From Pseudomonadota bacterium (GTDB lineage: Bacteria; Pseudomonadota; Gammaproteobacteria; Steroidobacterales; Steroidobacteraceae): a stretch of 64,000 nucleotides of DNA. Every line of letters begins with the position of its first letter. Within the stretch, counting starts at the first letter, position 1. The position numbers and the translations under genes are program-made. Location: contig JAJZDX010000010.1 of assembly GCA_021805865.1 (NCBI GenBank), positions 1 through 64,000 on the forward strand. The letters run 5' to 3'. This document shows, piece by piece, positions 15,236-26,594 of the stretch. The notes under the pieces were generated by a model that saw only the letters and a program-made list of their open reading frames with translations, was not told where the DNA came from and ran no database searches.

Positions 15236-16603
15236 CTAGCACTCCGGCACGTTCACCGCGAGCCCTCCCTGCGAGGTTTCCTTGTAGATCGTCGACATGT
15301 CCTCGCCGGTCTGGCGCATGGTGAGGATCACGTGATCGAGCGAAACCTTGTGGGTGCCGTCGCCGCGCATCGCCAGGCGGGCGGCGTTGATCGCCTTGAT
15401 CGCGCCCATGGCGTTGCGCTCGATGCACGGAATCTGTACCAGCCCGCCCACCGGATCGCAGGTCAGCCCGAGGTTGTGCTCCATGCCGATCTCGGCGGCG
15501 TTTTCCACCTGCTCGTTGCTGCCCTGGAGCGCCGCCACCAGGCCCGCCGCCGCCATGGAGCAGGCGACGCCCACCTCGCCCTGGCAGCCCATCTCCGCGC
15601 CCGAGATCGAGGCATTCTGCTTGTAGAGCATGCCGATGGCCGCCGCCGTGAGCAGGAAGCGGATCACACCGTCTTCGCTCGCGCCGGGCTCGAAGCGCCG
15701 GTAGTAGTGCAACACCGCCGGCACGATGCCGGCTGCACCGTTGGTCGGAGCGGTGACCACGCGGCCGCCGGCGGCATTCTCCTCATTCACCGCGAGCGCA
15801 AACGCATCCACCCAGTCCATGGCCTCGAGCGGCCGGGCAGCGGCGCTCTCGGTGAGCTGCCGGTACAGTTTCGGCGCGCGGCGGCGCACCTTCAGGGGAC
15901 CGGGGAGTACGCCGTTCTGGCGAAATCCCCGCTCGACACAGGCCTGCATCACCTGCCAGATGCGCAGCACCCCCGAGCGCACTTCGTCCTCCCCCGCCCA
16001 GGCGCGCTCGTTGGCCAGCATCATCTCGAAGATCTCCAGGCCGTTCTCGCGGCACTGGTTGAGCAGCTCGCGGGCGTTGTGGAAGGGGTAGGGGGCGGGT
16101 GCGCGCATGGCGGCCTCGTGCGCCTGCGTTTCGCCGGCGCGCACGATGAAGCCGCCGCCGATGGAGTAGATATCCTCCTCGCGCAGGCGCTGTCCGCCGG
16201 CCCCGCTCGCCGTGAAGCGCATGCCGTTGGAGTGCTGCGGCAGGCGCTCACTGCGCAGAAGCAGCAGATCGTTCTTCTCATCGAACTGGATCTCTTGGCG
16301 ATCGAGCAGGCGGATGCGGCCGCTGGCGCGGATGCGCTGCAGGGCCGGCTCGATGCGGTCGGGGTCGATCGTCTCGGGCTCGGCTCCCGTGAGACCCATC
16401 AGCACCGCCCGATCGGTGCCATGACCGAGGCCGGTCAGGGCGAGCGAGCCGTACAGGCGCACGGTGAGCGTCTCGACCGAGGCAAGCAGATCTTCCTGCT
16501 CGAGGCTCAGCAGGAACTCGCGCGCGGCGCGCATCGGGCCCATGGTGTGCGAGCTCGACGGTCCGATGCCGATCTTGAAGATGTCAAACACGCTAAGAGA
16601 CAT
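15236..16603 (-). CDS. sdaA: L-serine ammonia-lyase, iron-sulfur dependent
   Basis: A 455-residue single-chain serine deaminase that makes pyruvate and ammonia from L-serine in the cytoplasm. The N-terminal beta domain starts [20 protein letters not shown], the substrate/cluster motif of the family, followed by [11 protein letters not shown]. In the C-terminal alpha domain the 4Fe-4S ligands are expected at the cysteines of [38 protein letters not shown]. Family length and both domains are complete. The gene is convergent with the GGDEF gene and shares its 3' hairpin. No obvious operon partner. Confidence 0.96.
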   Translation of the reverse strand: MSLSVFDIFKIGIGPSSSHTMGPMRAAREFLLSLEQEDLLASVETLTVRLYGSLALTGLGHGTDRAVLMGLTGAEPETIDPDRIEPALQRIRASGRIRLLDRQEIQFDEKNDLLLLRSERLPQHSNGMRFTASGAGGQRLREEDIYSIGGGFIVRAGETQAHEAAMRAPAPYPFHNARELLNQCRENGLEIFEMMLANERAWAGEDEVRSGVLRIWQVMQACVERGFRQNGVLPGPLKVRRRAPKLYRQLTESAAARPLEAMDWVDAFALAVNEENAAGGRVVTAPTNGAAGIVPAVLHYYRRFEPGASEDGVIRFLLTAAAIGMLYKQNASISGAEMGCQGEVGVACSMAAAGLVAALQGSNEQVENAAEIGMEHNLGLTCDPVGGLVQIPCIERNAMGAIKAINAARLAMRGDGTHKVSLDHVILTMRQTGEDMSTIYKETSQGGLAVNVPEC

Positions 16604-16763
16604 TCAGTGAACCTCGCGCCCGTGGTGATATACGGGACGTTGCATTGCGATCAGGGGCACGGTGCGGTCGTAGCCTCACCGCCGGGCTGCCGATCATGAC
16701 GACTGGACCCATTATCGGGCGCAGCGGTCCCTGAGGACTTGTCTTGCCGCGACAGCGGCCGGA

Positions 16764-17180
16764 TCAGGCACGACCGCGCAGGCGGCGCAGCTCGCGCCGC
16801 TGATGCTTGTCCGGGCGCTCCTGCGGCCGGGGGGCGAGCGCCGCCGCCAGGCGCATGCGGCCGGCCATTTCGGCTCGGTGCGCCTGGCTGGCATCGGTTT
16901 CCTGGTAACAGCGCAGCGCCTCGGGAGCGGGTCCCCGCCGTGCCGGGATATCCGCCACCACGCACTCGAACTCCATCGCTCCACGCAGGAAGCTCACCCG
17001 GTCTCCCGGGCGCAGCGCGTGTGCCGGCTTCACCCGCTGGCCATTGACGTGCACCTTGCCGCCGCTCACCGCCTGGGTGGCGAGGGAGCGGGACTTGAAG
17101 AGGCGCACCCCGAAGAGCCAGCGATCGACTCGTGCCGCGCCGCCCCCGGTGCCCTCCACAGGTGCCTCGTGCGGACTCAT
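16764..17180 (-). CDS. hslR: Ribosome-associated heat-shock protein 15 (S4 domain)
   Basis: A 138-residue S4-domain RNA-binding protein. The motif RVDRWLFGVRLFKSRSLATQ, then AVSGGKVHVNGQRVKPAHAL and LRPGDRVSFL, is the S4 fold of Hsp15, which binds stalled 50S subunits carrying nascent chains. The C-terminal tail is basic and ends RRELRRLRGRA. The ATG at 17180 is chosen since it gives the usual short lead before the S4 domain; no clear ribosome site is seen there, and an in-frame ATG 20 codons upstream exists. The 160 bases between it and sdaA show no gene. Confidence 0.85.
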   Translation of the reverse strand: MSPHEAPVEGTGGGAARVDRWLFGVRLFKSRSLATQAVSGGKVHVNGQRVKPAHALRPGDRVSFLRGAMEFECVVADIPARRGPAPEALRCYQETDASQAHRAEMAGRMRLAAALAPRPQERPDKHQRRELRRLRGRA

Positions 17181-17390
17181 GAGCGCATATGGTACCGGGC
17201 CGGCGGACCGGCGGGGCTGCGCAATCCTCCAGGCTCCCATAAAATCCCCCAGCGGTAGAAAATCCTATACTTGCCCGTTCGTGTCGGCGTACAATGCGCG
17301 CCTTCGCGGCGCCTCGGTCGCGCGGGGATCGGAGTGGCTACGCCCTCGGGGCGAGCGCCCCGAAGCCTGTTTCAACAGGACAATAGCCAG

Positions 17391-17420
17391 AAAGCCCCCC
17401 GAGGGGCTTTTTGCGTTTTT
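17391..17420 (+). terminator. First intrinsic terminator in the rimP leader
   Basis: Arms AAAGCCCC (17391-17398) and GGGGCTTT (17403-17410), loop CCGA, followed by TT-GCG-TTTTT. A textbook stem and U-rich tail, inside the leader and about 90 bases before the rimP start. Confidence 0.8.
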
Positions 17421-17460
17421 ATGGTTGACCCGAACCGGCCGGGGCCGTTTGGGCATGGGG

Positions 17461-17485
17461 TGGGCCGTGGGGCCCATTCTTTTTA
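17461..17485 (+). terminator. Second intrinsic terminator in the rimP leader
   Basis: Arms TGGGCC (17461-17466) and GGCCCA (17471-17476), loop GTGG, then TTCTTTTT (17477-17484). It lies only 26 bases before the rimP ATG, so read-through must be controlled for the operon to be expressed. Confidence 0.7.
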
Positions 17486-17510
17486 TGGGGCCGGGGGCGA
17501 GGGAGCATCG

Positions 17511-17963
17511 ATGTCTGCGACGTTGCGAGAGCGGCTCATTGCCCTCATGGAGCCCCTGATCGGGCGGCTCGGCTACGAGCTCGTGGACCTCGAGCACGGC
17601 GCGGGCCGGGGGAGCGCCGTGGTGCGGCTTTACATCGATCGTCCGGGCGGGGTGGGTATCGAGGACTGTGAGCGCGTCAGCCGCGAGGTGTCGGCGCTGC
17701 TCGACGTAGAGGATCCCATACCGACGGCCTACGCCCTCGAGGTGTCCTCGCCGGGCTTCGACCGGGTGCTGCGCACGAGGGCGCATTTCGAGCGCTTCGC
17801 GGGCTCCCGGGTAACCGTGGAGCTCGCCGCCGCGCGCGCGGGACGGCGCCGTTACACCGGGACGCTGCTCGCGGTGGGCGACTCGGGGATCGAGCTCGAG
17901 GTCGACGGCGAGCGGGTCACGTTGGGTTTTGCGGAAGTGGCCAGGGCCAGGTTGTCAGGTTAG
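17511..17963 (+). CDS. rimP: Ribosome maturation factor RimP
   Basis: A 150-residue factor for 30S subunit maturation. The sequence MSATLRERLIALMEPLIGRL, then YELVDLEHG, VVRLYIDRPGGVGIEDCERV and VSSPGFDRVLR is the canonical N-terminal domain. The C-terminal Sm-like barrel ends in LGFAEVARARL. The ATG at 17511 has a GGGAG site. First gene of the conserved rimP-nusA-infB-rbfA-truB cluster, preceded by a leader with two terminators. Confidence 0.96.
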   Translation: MSATLRERLIALMEPLIGRLGYELVDLEHGAGRGSAVVRLYIDRPGGVGIEDCERVSREVSALLDVEDPIPTAYALEVSSPGFDRVLRTRAHFERFAGSRVTVELAAARAGRRRYTGTLLAVGDSGIELEVDGERVTLGFAEVARARLSG

Positions 17964-18018
17964 GTTGGCGAGTCGAGCGAGTGGCCCGCACGGGCTGGCG
18001 GTTGCAGAGGTGACAGTA

Positions 18019-19515
18019 GTGAACAAGGAAATCCTGATGGTTGTGGATGCCGTCTCCAACGAGAAGGGCGTCGACAAAGAAGTGATTTTCGAGGCGCTCG
18101 AGGCCGCGCTCGCCTCCGCCACGCGCCGCAAGCACGGCGAGGAATGGGACGTGCGCGTGGCCATTGATCGAAAGAGCGGCGATTACGAGACATTTCGCCG
18201 CTGGAAAGTCTTCGCGGACGACTCCAGCGAGCTGCAGGCGCCCGATCGGGAGCTGCGCATGGAGGATGCTCGAGACCTCGATGCGAAGGTCGAAGTCGGC
18301 GGCTTCGTCGAGCAGCCGATGGAATCGGTGTCCTTCGGGCGCATCGCGGCCCAGCAAGCCAAGCAGGTCATCGTCCAGAAGGTGCGCGAGGCCGAGCGCC
18401 AGCAGGTGGTCGACGCCTATCACGATCGCATCGGCACGCTCGTGAGCGGCGTCGTCAAGCGAGTCGATCGCAACGGCATCTACATCGATCTCGGCTCCAA
18501 TGCGGAGGGTTTCGTGTCGCGCAGCGACATGATCCCGCGCGAGCAGGCCAAGGCTCAGGACCGCATCAAGGCCTACCTGCGCGAGGTGCGCTCCGAGCTG
18601 CGCGGGCCGCAGCTGTTTCTCACGCGCACCGCACCGGAGTTTCTCATCGAGCTGTTCAAGCTCGAGGTGCCCGAGGTCGGTCAGGGCCTGATCCATATCC
18701 TCGGTGCGGCGCGCGATCCGGGCGTGCGCGCCAAGATCGCCGTGCGCAGCACCGATTCGCGCATCGACCCGGTGGGCGCGTGCGTCGGCATGCGCGGATC
18801 GCGCGTGCAGGCGGTGTCCAACGAGATCGCCGGCGAGCGGGTGGACATCATTCCCTACGACGAGAATCCGGCGCAGTTCGTCATCAATGCCATGTCGCCG
18901 GCTGAGGTCCTTTCCATCGTCGTCGATGAGGATTCCCACAGCATGGATATCGCAGTTGCCGAGGACAAGCTCTCGCAGGCAATCGGCCGCGGCGGACAGA
19001 ACATCCGCCTGGCGAGCCAGCTCAGCGGCTGGGAGCTCAATGTCATGACCGAGTCGGACGCCGAGGCGAAGAGCGACTCCGAGGCCAAGTCATTGGTGCA
19101 GCTGTTCATGAAGCAGCTCGATGTCGACGAGGACGTCGCCACCATCCTGGCGCAGGAAGGGTTCTCGACCATCGAGGAAATCGCCTACGTGCCGCAGGGC
19201 GAGCTCGCGTCCATCGCGGAGTTCGACGAGGAGATCGTCAAAGAGCTGCGCAACCGTGCGCGCGATGTGCTTCTCACGCAGGCCATCGCCAGCGAGGAGT
19301 CACTCGATCAGGCCATGCCGGCCGACGATCTGCTGCTGCTCGAGGGCATGAGCCCGGATCTGGCGCTGGCACTTGCGCGTCACGGGGTGCGCACGCGTGA
19401 GGATCTCGCCGAGCAGTCGGTCGATGACCTTTCGGAAATCGAAGGCCTGGCCCCGGAAGAGGCGGGCAAGCTCATCATGACCGCGCGGGCGCCCTGGTTC
19501 GCGCCCGGCCACTGA
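18019..19515 (+). CDS. nusA: Transcription termination/antitermination factor NusA
   Basis: A 498-residue RNA polymerase-binding factor. The GTG start at 18019 follows a GAGGTGA site and gives the family start NKEILMVVDAVSNEKGV. In order: N-terminal RNAP-binding domain (to about 130), S1 domain (RIGTLVSGVVKRVDRNGIYI), KH1 and KH2 (VGACVGMRGSRVQAVSNEIA and DKLSQAIGRGGQNIRLASQL), then two C-terminal acidic repeats (about 360-490, FMKQLDVDEDVATILAQEGF and LLEGMSPDLALALARHGV) as in E. coli. It probably regulates its own operon through the leader upstream. Confidence 0.97.
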   Translation: MNKEILMVVDAVSNEKGVDKEVIFEALEAALASATRRKHGEEWDVRVAIDRKSGDYETFRRWKVFADDSSELQAPDRELRMEDARDLDAKVEVGGFVEQPMESVSFGRIAAQQAKQVIVQKVREAERQQVVDAYHDRIGTLVSGVVKRVDRNGIYIDLGSNAEGFVSRSDMIPREQAKAQDRIKAYLREVRSELRGPQLFLTRTAPEFLIELFKLEVPEVGQGLIHILGAARDPGVRAKIAVRSTDSRIDPVGACVGMRGSRVQAVSNEIAGERVDIIPYDENPAQFVINAMSPAEVLSIVVDEDSHSMDIAVAEDKLSQAIGRGGQNIRLASQLSGWELNVMTESDAEAKSDSEAKSLVQLFMKQLDVDEDVATILAQEGFSTIEEIAYVPQGELASIAEFDEEIVKELRNRARDVLLTQAIASEESLDQAMPADDLLLLEGMSPDLALALARHGVRTREDLAEQSVDDLSEIEGLAPEEAGKLIMTARAPWFAPGH

Positions 19516-19533
19516 CCTCGGGGTGCATGACAT

Positions 19534-22179
19534 ATGGCGGAAGTGACGGTAGCCCAGTTTGCCGAGGTCCTGAAGGTACCCGTGGATCGGCTGCTCGTGC
19601 AGCTCGATGAGGCCGGGATTCAGGTCAGCGGCCCTGAGGATCGCATCAGCGACGATGCCAAGCTGGAGCTCCTGACCCATCTGCGCCGCAGTCATGGTGC
19701 GGGGGCGGCGGCCGAGGGCGATGCCGCGCCCCGTCGCATCACCCTGAAGCGCAAGACGCAGAGCGAGCTGAAGCTGGCGAGCGTACAGGGCCGCTCTCGC
19801 ACCGTCAGTGTGGAAGTGCGCACCAAGCGCACCTACATCAAGCGAGACGTGCTCGAAGAGCAGGCCCGCAAGCAGCACGATGAGCTCGAGCTGAAGCGGC
19901 GGGAGAGCGAGGAGGCCGAGCGTCTCGAGGCCGAGCGTGCCGAGGCCGAGCGCCGCGAGCATGAGCGCCGGGAGAACGAGCGGCTGGAAGCGGAGAATCG
20001 CCGCCGCATCGAGGAGGAAGACGCGGCTCGCAGACGTGCTCAAGAGGAGGCCCGGCGCCAAGCCGAGCAGCATGCCCAGGAGGAGCAGGAGCGTCGCGCG
20101 CGTGAGGACCGGGAGCGCGAGGAGCGCGAGCGCCATGTCCGGGATGAGGCAAAGGTCACCCTGCCGCCCTCGGCGGGGGAGATCGAGGTGCAGGCTCCGC
20201 CGCCGGCACCGCCTCCGGTACCGACCCCGGTCTCGGCACCGACCCCGGTACCGGCCCCGGCGCGCGGCAAGCCCGCGGTGGATGATCGCCATACCCGTTA
20301 CGGCAGGGAAGAGCTGCACGTCGCCACGGATGTCAGCTCGCGTTTCAAGAAAAGGCGTCACGTCAAGACGCGCCCCGTGCCGAGCGCGGGCGAGGGGCGC
20401 CACGGCTTCGAGAGGCCCACCGCCCCGGTGGTGCGCGAGGTCAGCATCGGCGAGACGATCACCGTGGCCGAGCTCGCCCAGAAGATGGCGGTGAAGGCCC
20501 CTGCGGTCATCAAGACACTGATGAACCTCGGAGTCATGGCCACGATCAACCAGCCGCTCGATCAGGACACCGCGCTGCTGGTCGTCGAGGAAATGGGCCA
20601 CACGCCGAAGCTGCTGCAGGAGAACCAGATCGAGACCGATCTGCAGGGCGGGAAGGCGAAGGAGGCCGAACTCGAATCCCGCCCGCCGGTCGTGACCGTG
20701 ATGGGCCACGTCGACCACGGCAAGACCTCGCTCCTCGATTACATCCGCCGCGCCAAGGTCGCGGCCGGCGAGGCCGGCGGGATCACGCAGCACATCGGCG
20801 CCTATCACGTCGAGACGCCCAAGGGAGTTGTGACCTTCATCGACACGCCGGGTCACGCGGCATTCACTGCCATGCGCGCGCGCGGTGCGAAGGCGACCGA
20901 TGTGGTCATCCTGGTGGTTGCGGCCGACGACGGGGTCATGCCGCAGACCATCGAGGCGATCCAGCATGCCCGCGCCGCGGGGGTGCCGATCGTCGTGGCG
21001 GTCAACAAGGTCGATAAAGGCGGGGCGGATCCGGATCGGGTGCGCACCGAGCTTGCCAAGCAAGAGGTCATCCCCGAGGAGTGGGGCGGGCAGAACATGT
21101 TCGTCAACGTCTCGGCGCACACCGGGCAGGGGATCGATGCGTTGCTCGAGGCGGTGCTGCTGCAGGCGGAGGTGCTCGAGTTGCGCGCCCAGCGCACCGG
21201 GCTCGCGAGCGGTGTGGTGATCGAATCGAGCATCGAGAAGGGCCGTGGCGCGGTGGCCACCGTGCTCGTGAAGAAGGGCACGCTGCGCCTCGGCGATCCC
21301 ATCATCGCCGGTCCCGAGTTCGGCCGTGTGCGCGCGATGTTCGATGAGAACGGCCGGCCGGTGGAGGAAGCCCCGCCTTCGATGCCGGTGGTGGTGTTGG
21401 GTCTTTCCGGCGCACCGAACGCGGGAGACGAGATCCTTGCGCTCGAGAGCGAGCGCAAGGCGCGCGAGGTGGCGCTGTATCGCCAGGGCAGGTCCCGCGA
21501 TGTGAAGCTTGCGCGTCAGACGACGCGCGCAGAGGATGTGTTCTCGCAGTTGGGCGAGGAAAAAGCGGGTGTCGTTGCGGTCCTCGTCAAGGGAGATGTA
21601 CAGGGCAGCGTCGAGGCGTTGCGCGAGGCGCTCACCAAGCTCTCGACGGAGGAGGTGCAGGTGAAGCTGGTCGCGAGCGGCCTCGGAGGCATCACCGTCT
21701 CGGACGTACAGCTCGCTGCGGCCTCGAAGGCGCTCATCATCGGCTTCAACGTCCGCGCCGATTCCGGAGCGCGCGAGGCCATGAAGGAAACCGGCGTCGA
21801 AGTGCGCTACTACAGCATCATCTACGAAGCCATCGACGACGTGAAGCAGATGATGACCGGGCTTCTGCGCCCGGAAATCAAGGAACAGATCGTGGGCGTC
21901 GCGCAGGTGCGCGAGGTGTTCCGCTCCAGCAAGTTCGGTGTCGTCGCGGGCTGCCTCGTGACCGAGGGCTTCGTGAAGCGCAACAACCCCATCCGCGTGC
22001 TGCGCGACAACGTGGTGATCTTCGAAGGCGCGCTGGAGTCTTTGCGCCGCTTCAAGGACGATGTCGGGGAGGTGCGTGCGGGAACCGAGTGCGGTATCGG
22101 CGTGAAGAACTACCAGGATGTGCGTGTGGGCGATCAGATCGAGTGCTTCTCGCGCGTCGAGGTTGCACGGACCCTTTGA
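19534..22179 (+). CDS. infB: Translation initiation factor IF-2
   Basis: An 881-residue initiation GTPase. The N-terminal IF2-N domain ([20 protein letters not shown]) is followed by a long charged Glu/Arg/Ala-rich coil (about residues 100-210) and a Pro/Ala linker ([20 protein letters not shown]). The second IF2-N domain is near 300. The G domain has G1 [14 protein letters not shown]3 DTPGHAAF and G4 [11 protein letters not shown]; beta-barrel domains and C2 (fMet-tRNA binding) follow to [15 protein letters not shown]. Full family length. Nineteen bases after nusA, so one transcript. Confidence 0.98.
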   Translation: MAEVTVAQFAEVLKVPVDRLLVQLDEAGIQVSGPEDRISDDAKLELLTHLRRSHGAGAAAEGDAAPRRITLKRKTQSELKLASVQGRSRTVSVEVRTKRTYIKRDVLEEQARKQHDELELKRRESEEAERLEAERAEAERREHERRENERLEAENRRRIEEEDAARRRAQEEARRQAEQHAQEEQERRAREDREREERERHVRDEAKVTLPPSAGEIEVQAPPPAPPPVPTPVSAPTPVPAPARGKPAVDDRHTRYGREELHVATDVSSRFKKRRHVKTRPVPSAGEGRHGFERPTAPVVREVSIGETITVAELAQKMAVKAPAVIKTLMNLGVMATINQPLDQDTALLVVEEMGHTPKLLQENQIETDLQGGKAKEAELESRPPVVTVMGHVDHGKTSLLDYIRRAKVAAGEAGGITQHIGAYHVETPKGVVTFIDTPGHAAFTAMRARGAKATDVVILVVAADDGVMPQTIEAIQHARAAGVPIVVAVNKVDKGGADPDRVRTELAKQEVIPEEWGGQNMFVNVSAHTGQGIDALLEAVLLQAEVLELRAQRTGLASGVVIESSIEKGRGAVATVLVKKGTLRLGDPIIAGPEFGRVRAMFDENGRPVEEAPPSMPVVVLGLSGAPNAGDEILALESERKAREVALYRQGRSRDVKLARQTTRAEDVFSQLGEEKAGVVAVLVKGDVQGSVEALREALTKLSTEEVQVKLVASGLGGITVSDVQLAAASKALIIGFNVRADSGAREAMKETGVEVRYYSIIYEAIDDVKQMMTGLLRPEIKEQIVGVAQVREVFRSSKFGVVAGCLVTEGFVKRNNPIRVLRDNVVIFEGALESLRRFKDDVGEVRAGTECGIGVKNYQDVRVGDQIECFSRVEVARTL

Positions 22180-22188
22180 GCGGCGCGC

Positions 22189-22563
22189 ATGAGTCAGTCG
22201 AGCTCCAGAGGACGAAAGATCGAGGCGCAGCTGCAGCGAGTGCTCGCGGCACTGATCGCCCGTGAGGTCAAGGATCCGCGGGTCGGCAACGTGACCATCA
22301 CTGCGGTCAGTCTTTCGGCCGACATGGGGCTCGCCCGCGTGTTTTTCGTTCCCTTCGCCCGCACGCATCCGCCCGAGGAGGTGCGCCGCGGCCTGACCCA
22401 CGCGGGGGGATTCCTGCGCGGGGAGGCCGGCCGCTCGCTCGGGCTGCGGCATGCGCCGAGGCTCGAGTTCGTACTGGATGACACGGCCGAGAGAGCCGCC
22501 GGGCTCACCGGTCTGATCGATCGGGCGGTGTCGCAGGATCAGGCCAGGCACAAGCTTTCCTAG
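22189..22563 (+). CDS. rbfA: 30S ribosome-binding factor RbfA
   Basis: A 124-residue KH-like protein needed for late 16S rRNA processing and cold adaptation. The family pattern is clear: RKIEAQLQRVLAALIAREVK, DPRVGNVTITAVSLSADMG, ARVFFVPF, and the C-terminal LRHAPRLEFVLDDTAERA. It lies 9 bases after infB and 21 before truB, the conserved order. Confidence 0.96.
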   Translation: MSQSSSRGRKIEAQLQRVLAALIAREVKDPRVGNVTITAVSLSADMGLARVFFVPFARTHPPEEVRRGLTHAGGFLRGEAGRSLGLRHAPRLEFVLDDTAERAAGLTGLIDRAVSQDQARHKLS

Positions 22564-22584
22564 GGAGCGTCCCGCAGGCCCTCC

Positions 22585-23460
22585 ATGCCCACCGGCATCG
22601 TGTTGCTCGACAAGCCCGAGGGGCTCTCGTCGAATGGCGCGCTGCAGCGCGTGCGCCGGCTCCTCGGGGCGGCAAAGGCGGGCCACGCCGGCAGCCTCGA
22701 CCCGCTCGCGACCGGCATGCTGCCGATCTGCCTCGACGAGGCCACGAAGATCGCCGGGGAGATTCTCTCGAGTCGCAAGCACTATCGGTTCATCATCGAA
22801 CTCGGCGTGCGCACGGCCACCGGCGACCGCGAAGGCGAGATCCTCGAGCGCTGCGCCGTGCCGGAACTCACGGCCGGGCGGCTCGAGGCCGTCCTCGCGG
22901 GATTTGTGGGGCCGGGACGGCAGATTCCTCCGATGTACTCCGCTTTGAAACGCGAAGGCCGGCCGCTGTACGAGCTGGCCCGCTCGGGCGTGGTGGTGGA
23001 GCGCCAGGCGCGGCCCATCGAGATCTTCTCGTTACGACTGCTGGGACGGCAGGGCGGGCGGGTCGAGCTCGAAACCCATTGCTCCAAAGGCACTTATGTA
23101 CGCGCGCTCGCCGAGGATATTGCCCGAGAGCTGGGCACCTGCGGTCACGTCGCGGCGCTTCGACGCTCGAGCGTCGAGCCATTCGATCGGGAGCCGATGC
23201 AGACCCTGCAGTCGATCGCGCTCGCCTGTGAGCGTGGGGAGGCGCCGGCGATCTTGCCGGCGGACTGGCCGCTGAAGCACCTTCCAGGGGCGCACCTCAG
23301 CGCCTTGCAGGCCGGGCGCATCCGCCACGGTCAGCCGGTGCAGATGGGAAGCGGAAACGCCGTCGCCGGAAAGGTCAGGCTATACGAAGAGGGGCGTTTC
23401 ATCGGCCTAGGAGAGGCCGATGGCCGAGGGAGCGTGCGGCCGAAGAGGCTGTTTACTTGA
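22585..23460 (+). CDS. truB: tRNA pseudouridine-55 synthase TruB
   Basis: A 291-residue enzyme that makes pseudouridine 55 in the T-loop of tRNAs. The start GIVLLDKPEGLSSNGALQRV and the catalytic Asp in GHAGSLDPLATGMLPICL are diagnostic. KTYR-type segments follow (SSRKHYRFIIELGVRTATGD, QIPPMYSALKREGRPLYELA). The C-terminal PUA-like part ends GEADGRGSVRPKRLF. Last gene of the rimP-to-truB run; rpsO follows after a 590-base gap that contains a minus-strand gene. Confidence 0.97.
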   Translation: MPTGIVLLDKPEGLSSNGALQRVRRLLGAAKAGHAGSLDPLATGMLPICLDEATKIAGEILSSRKHYRFIIELGVRTATGDREGEILERCAVPELTAGRLEAVLAGFVGPGRQIPPMYSALKREGRPLYELARSGVVVERQARPIEIFSLRLLGRQGGRVELETHCSKGTYVRALAEDIARELGTCGHVAALRRSSVEPFDREPMQTLQSIALACERGEAPAILPADWPLKHLPGAHLSALQAGRIRHGQPVQMGSGNAVAGKVRLYEEGRFIGLGEADGRGSVRPKRLFT

Positions 23461-23522
23461 TTGATTCGCACCGCCTCCGCCCCCGGCCGCAGGGGGCGGG
23501 CGTTGAGAAAACGTCACCGCCT

Positions 23523-23789
23523 TCAAGGAGTCCCTGTGGAGGTGATGTCCGGGTCGAGGCTCTGCAGCGCCCGTGCCAGATTGGTGTGGCCGGTCTGGCG
23601 GATCTGCCGTTGCGAGTACGAGCTGCCGAAGGTCGTGCACGGACTCTTGGAGGGCATGAGGCCGTCTGTGCCGCGGACACAGCCTGCTTGCGTGGCAGCG
23701 AGGCGGCTGTGCGGTCGTGGCGCAGGCAGGCTCGAGCAGGCTGCAAGCGCGAACGCGGTGCCGATGCCGATGAGAATCGATCGGATCAT
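23523..23789 (-). CDS. Small lipoprotein with CVRGTDGLMP/TTFGSSYSQ motif
   Basis: An 88-residue predicted lipoprotein on the strand opposite truB-rpsO. Signal peptide MIRSILIGIGTAFALAAC ends in lipobox LAAC. The mature part has two further cysteines in GCVRGTDGLMPSKSPCTTFG, then SSYSQRQIRQTGHTNLARAL and QSLDPDI. I recall similar short proteins in Xanthomonadales with the pattern CxxTGSRIP...C...GRSYS...TG...AL..LDP, but cannot check this here. The pair of cysteines could form a disulfide. Start choice is by the signal peptide; the ribosome site is weak. Function unknown. Confidence 0.6.
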   Translation of the reverse strand: MIRSILIGIGTAFALAACSSLPAPRPHSRLAATQAGCVRGTDGLMPSKSPCTTFGSSYSQRQIRQTGHTNLARALQSLDPDITSTGTP

Positions 23790-23970
23790 GACCAAGGCAT
23801 CATAGCGCAGAAAATCGTCCGGATCGATCTGCGCGGCGCGATCCCTGCGATCGAGGCCTGCGGCCTCGCCGGTAGAGCCAAACGCTCTTAAATCCGCTCC
23901 CGGCGTCTTCGCTTGGCGGCCCAGAGCCCCGGTGCGATGAAAAAGCTTACGGGACAAGCGGACTTGAACT

Positions 23971-24000
23971 TGTGGTGGAGGCGTCTCACCGGGTAGAATT
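23971..24000 (+). promoter_or_regulatory. Predicted sigma-70 promoter of rpsO
   Basis: TTGTGG (23971-23976), 18-base spacer, TAGAAT (23995-24000). The transcript start would be some 45 bases before the rpsO ATG, leaving an AT-rich leader where S15 could bind its own mRNA as it does in E. coli. Confidence 0.5.
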
Positions 24001-24051
24001 GCGGGCTTATTTAAAAGGGTACTTGATACAGTTACTTAGGACCATTGTGCA

Positions 24052-24321
24052 ATGGCTTTAACCACTGAGAAAAAAAGCGGGATTCTGTCCCAATACCGGC
24101 GCGGACCCGCTGATACCGGCTCCCCCGAGGTTCAGGTTGCGCTGCTTTCCGAGCGCATCAGCGGCCTGGGCGCGCATTTCACTTCGCATCAGCGCGATCA
24201 TTCCTCGCGCCGCGGGCTGGTGAAGCTCGTGAACCAGCGACGCAAGCTCCTCGACTATCTCAAGGCGACGAAGCCGCAGAAATACCAGGAGCTCGTGGAG
24301 CGCCTGGGGCTCCGCCGCTAA
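24052..24321 (+). CDS. rpsO: 30S ribosomal protein S15
   Basis: An 89-residue primary 16S rRNA-binding protein of the central domain. The family core is complete: GSPEVQVALLSERISGLGAH, FTSHQRDHSSRRGLVKLVNQ, RRKLLDYLKATKPQKYQELV, ending ERLGLRR. The conserved His and Asp-His residues of the H22 binding loop (HQRDHSSRRG) are present. Followed by a terminator and pnp, the usual rpsO-pnp pair. Confidence 0.98.
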   Translation: MALTTEKKSGILSQYRRGPADTGSPEVQVALLSERISGLGAHFTSHQRDHSSRRGLVKLVNQRRKLLDYLKATKPQKYQELVERLGLRR

Positions 24322-24331
24322 CCACACCAGG

Positions 24332-24364
24332 GGGCCGCCGAACAGCGCGGCCCTTTGATTTTTT
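24332..24364 (+). terminator. Intrinsic terminator between rpsO and pnp
   Basis: Arms GGGCCGC (24332-24338) and GCGGCCC (24347-24353) followed by TTTGATTTTTT (24354-24364). Position matches the rpsO terminator of enterobacteria that partly ends transcription before pnp. Flanking ACCAGGG/CCCTGGT could form a competing outer stem. Confidence 0.75.
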
Positions 24365-24405
24365 ACCCTGGTGTTTTCGCCCGAACCTATCACGAGGACC
24401 GAAGC

Positions 24406-26493
<2,088 letters not shown>

Positions 26494-26534
26494 TGTTGGC
26501 GTAGTATTCGGTTACACGCTGCGCGCGGGACTTG

Positions 26535-26562
26535 CGGGGTTCGCCCAAAGCGGCGAGCCCCG
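26535..26562 (+). terminator. Hairpin after pnp, possible terminator
   Basis: Arms 26535-26545 and 26552-26562 form an 11-pair stem with one G-U pair, 41 bases past the pnp stop. The tail TTCATCG is not U-rich, so it may instead protect the 3' end. It separates pnp from convergent gluQ. Confidence 0.45.
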
Positions 26563-26594
26563 TTCATCGATAAGGCGCTTCGCGCCGGCGGAAG

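Larger units (their letters stand above)
17290..17510 (+). promoter_or_regulatory. Structured leader of the rimP-nusA-infB operon with promoter -10 box
   Basis: A -10 box TACAAT (17290-17295; the -35 is poor) starts a leader that holds several stems before rimP: arms 17346-17352/17357-17363, arms 17366-17370/17375-17379, then two intrinsic terminators described separately. Leader-located terminators ahead of rimP are known in gammaproteobacteria, where NusA and other products feed back on their operon. The upstream part of the gap, 17181-17289, shows nothing further. Attenuation is inferred from structure only. Confidence 0.55.

Noticed and set aside
17300-17390. A tRNA in the rimP leader, as often found in gammaproteobacteria
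   Set aside because: No T-arm GTTCRANYC box and no acceptor pairing; the stems fit a terminator-type leader.
19830-20130. Long minus-strand frames opposite infB, smc, gyrA and others
   Set aside because: They are complements of codon-biased GC-rich genes, with Arg/His/Pro/Ala-rich low-complexity products and no recognisable domains.
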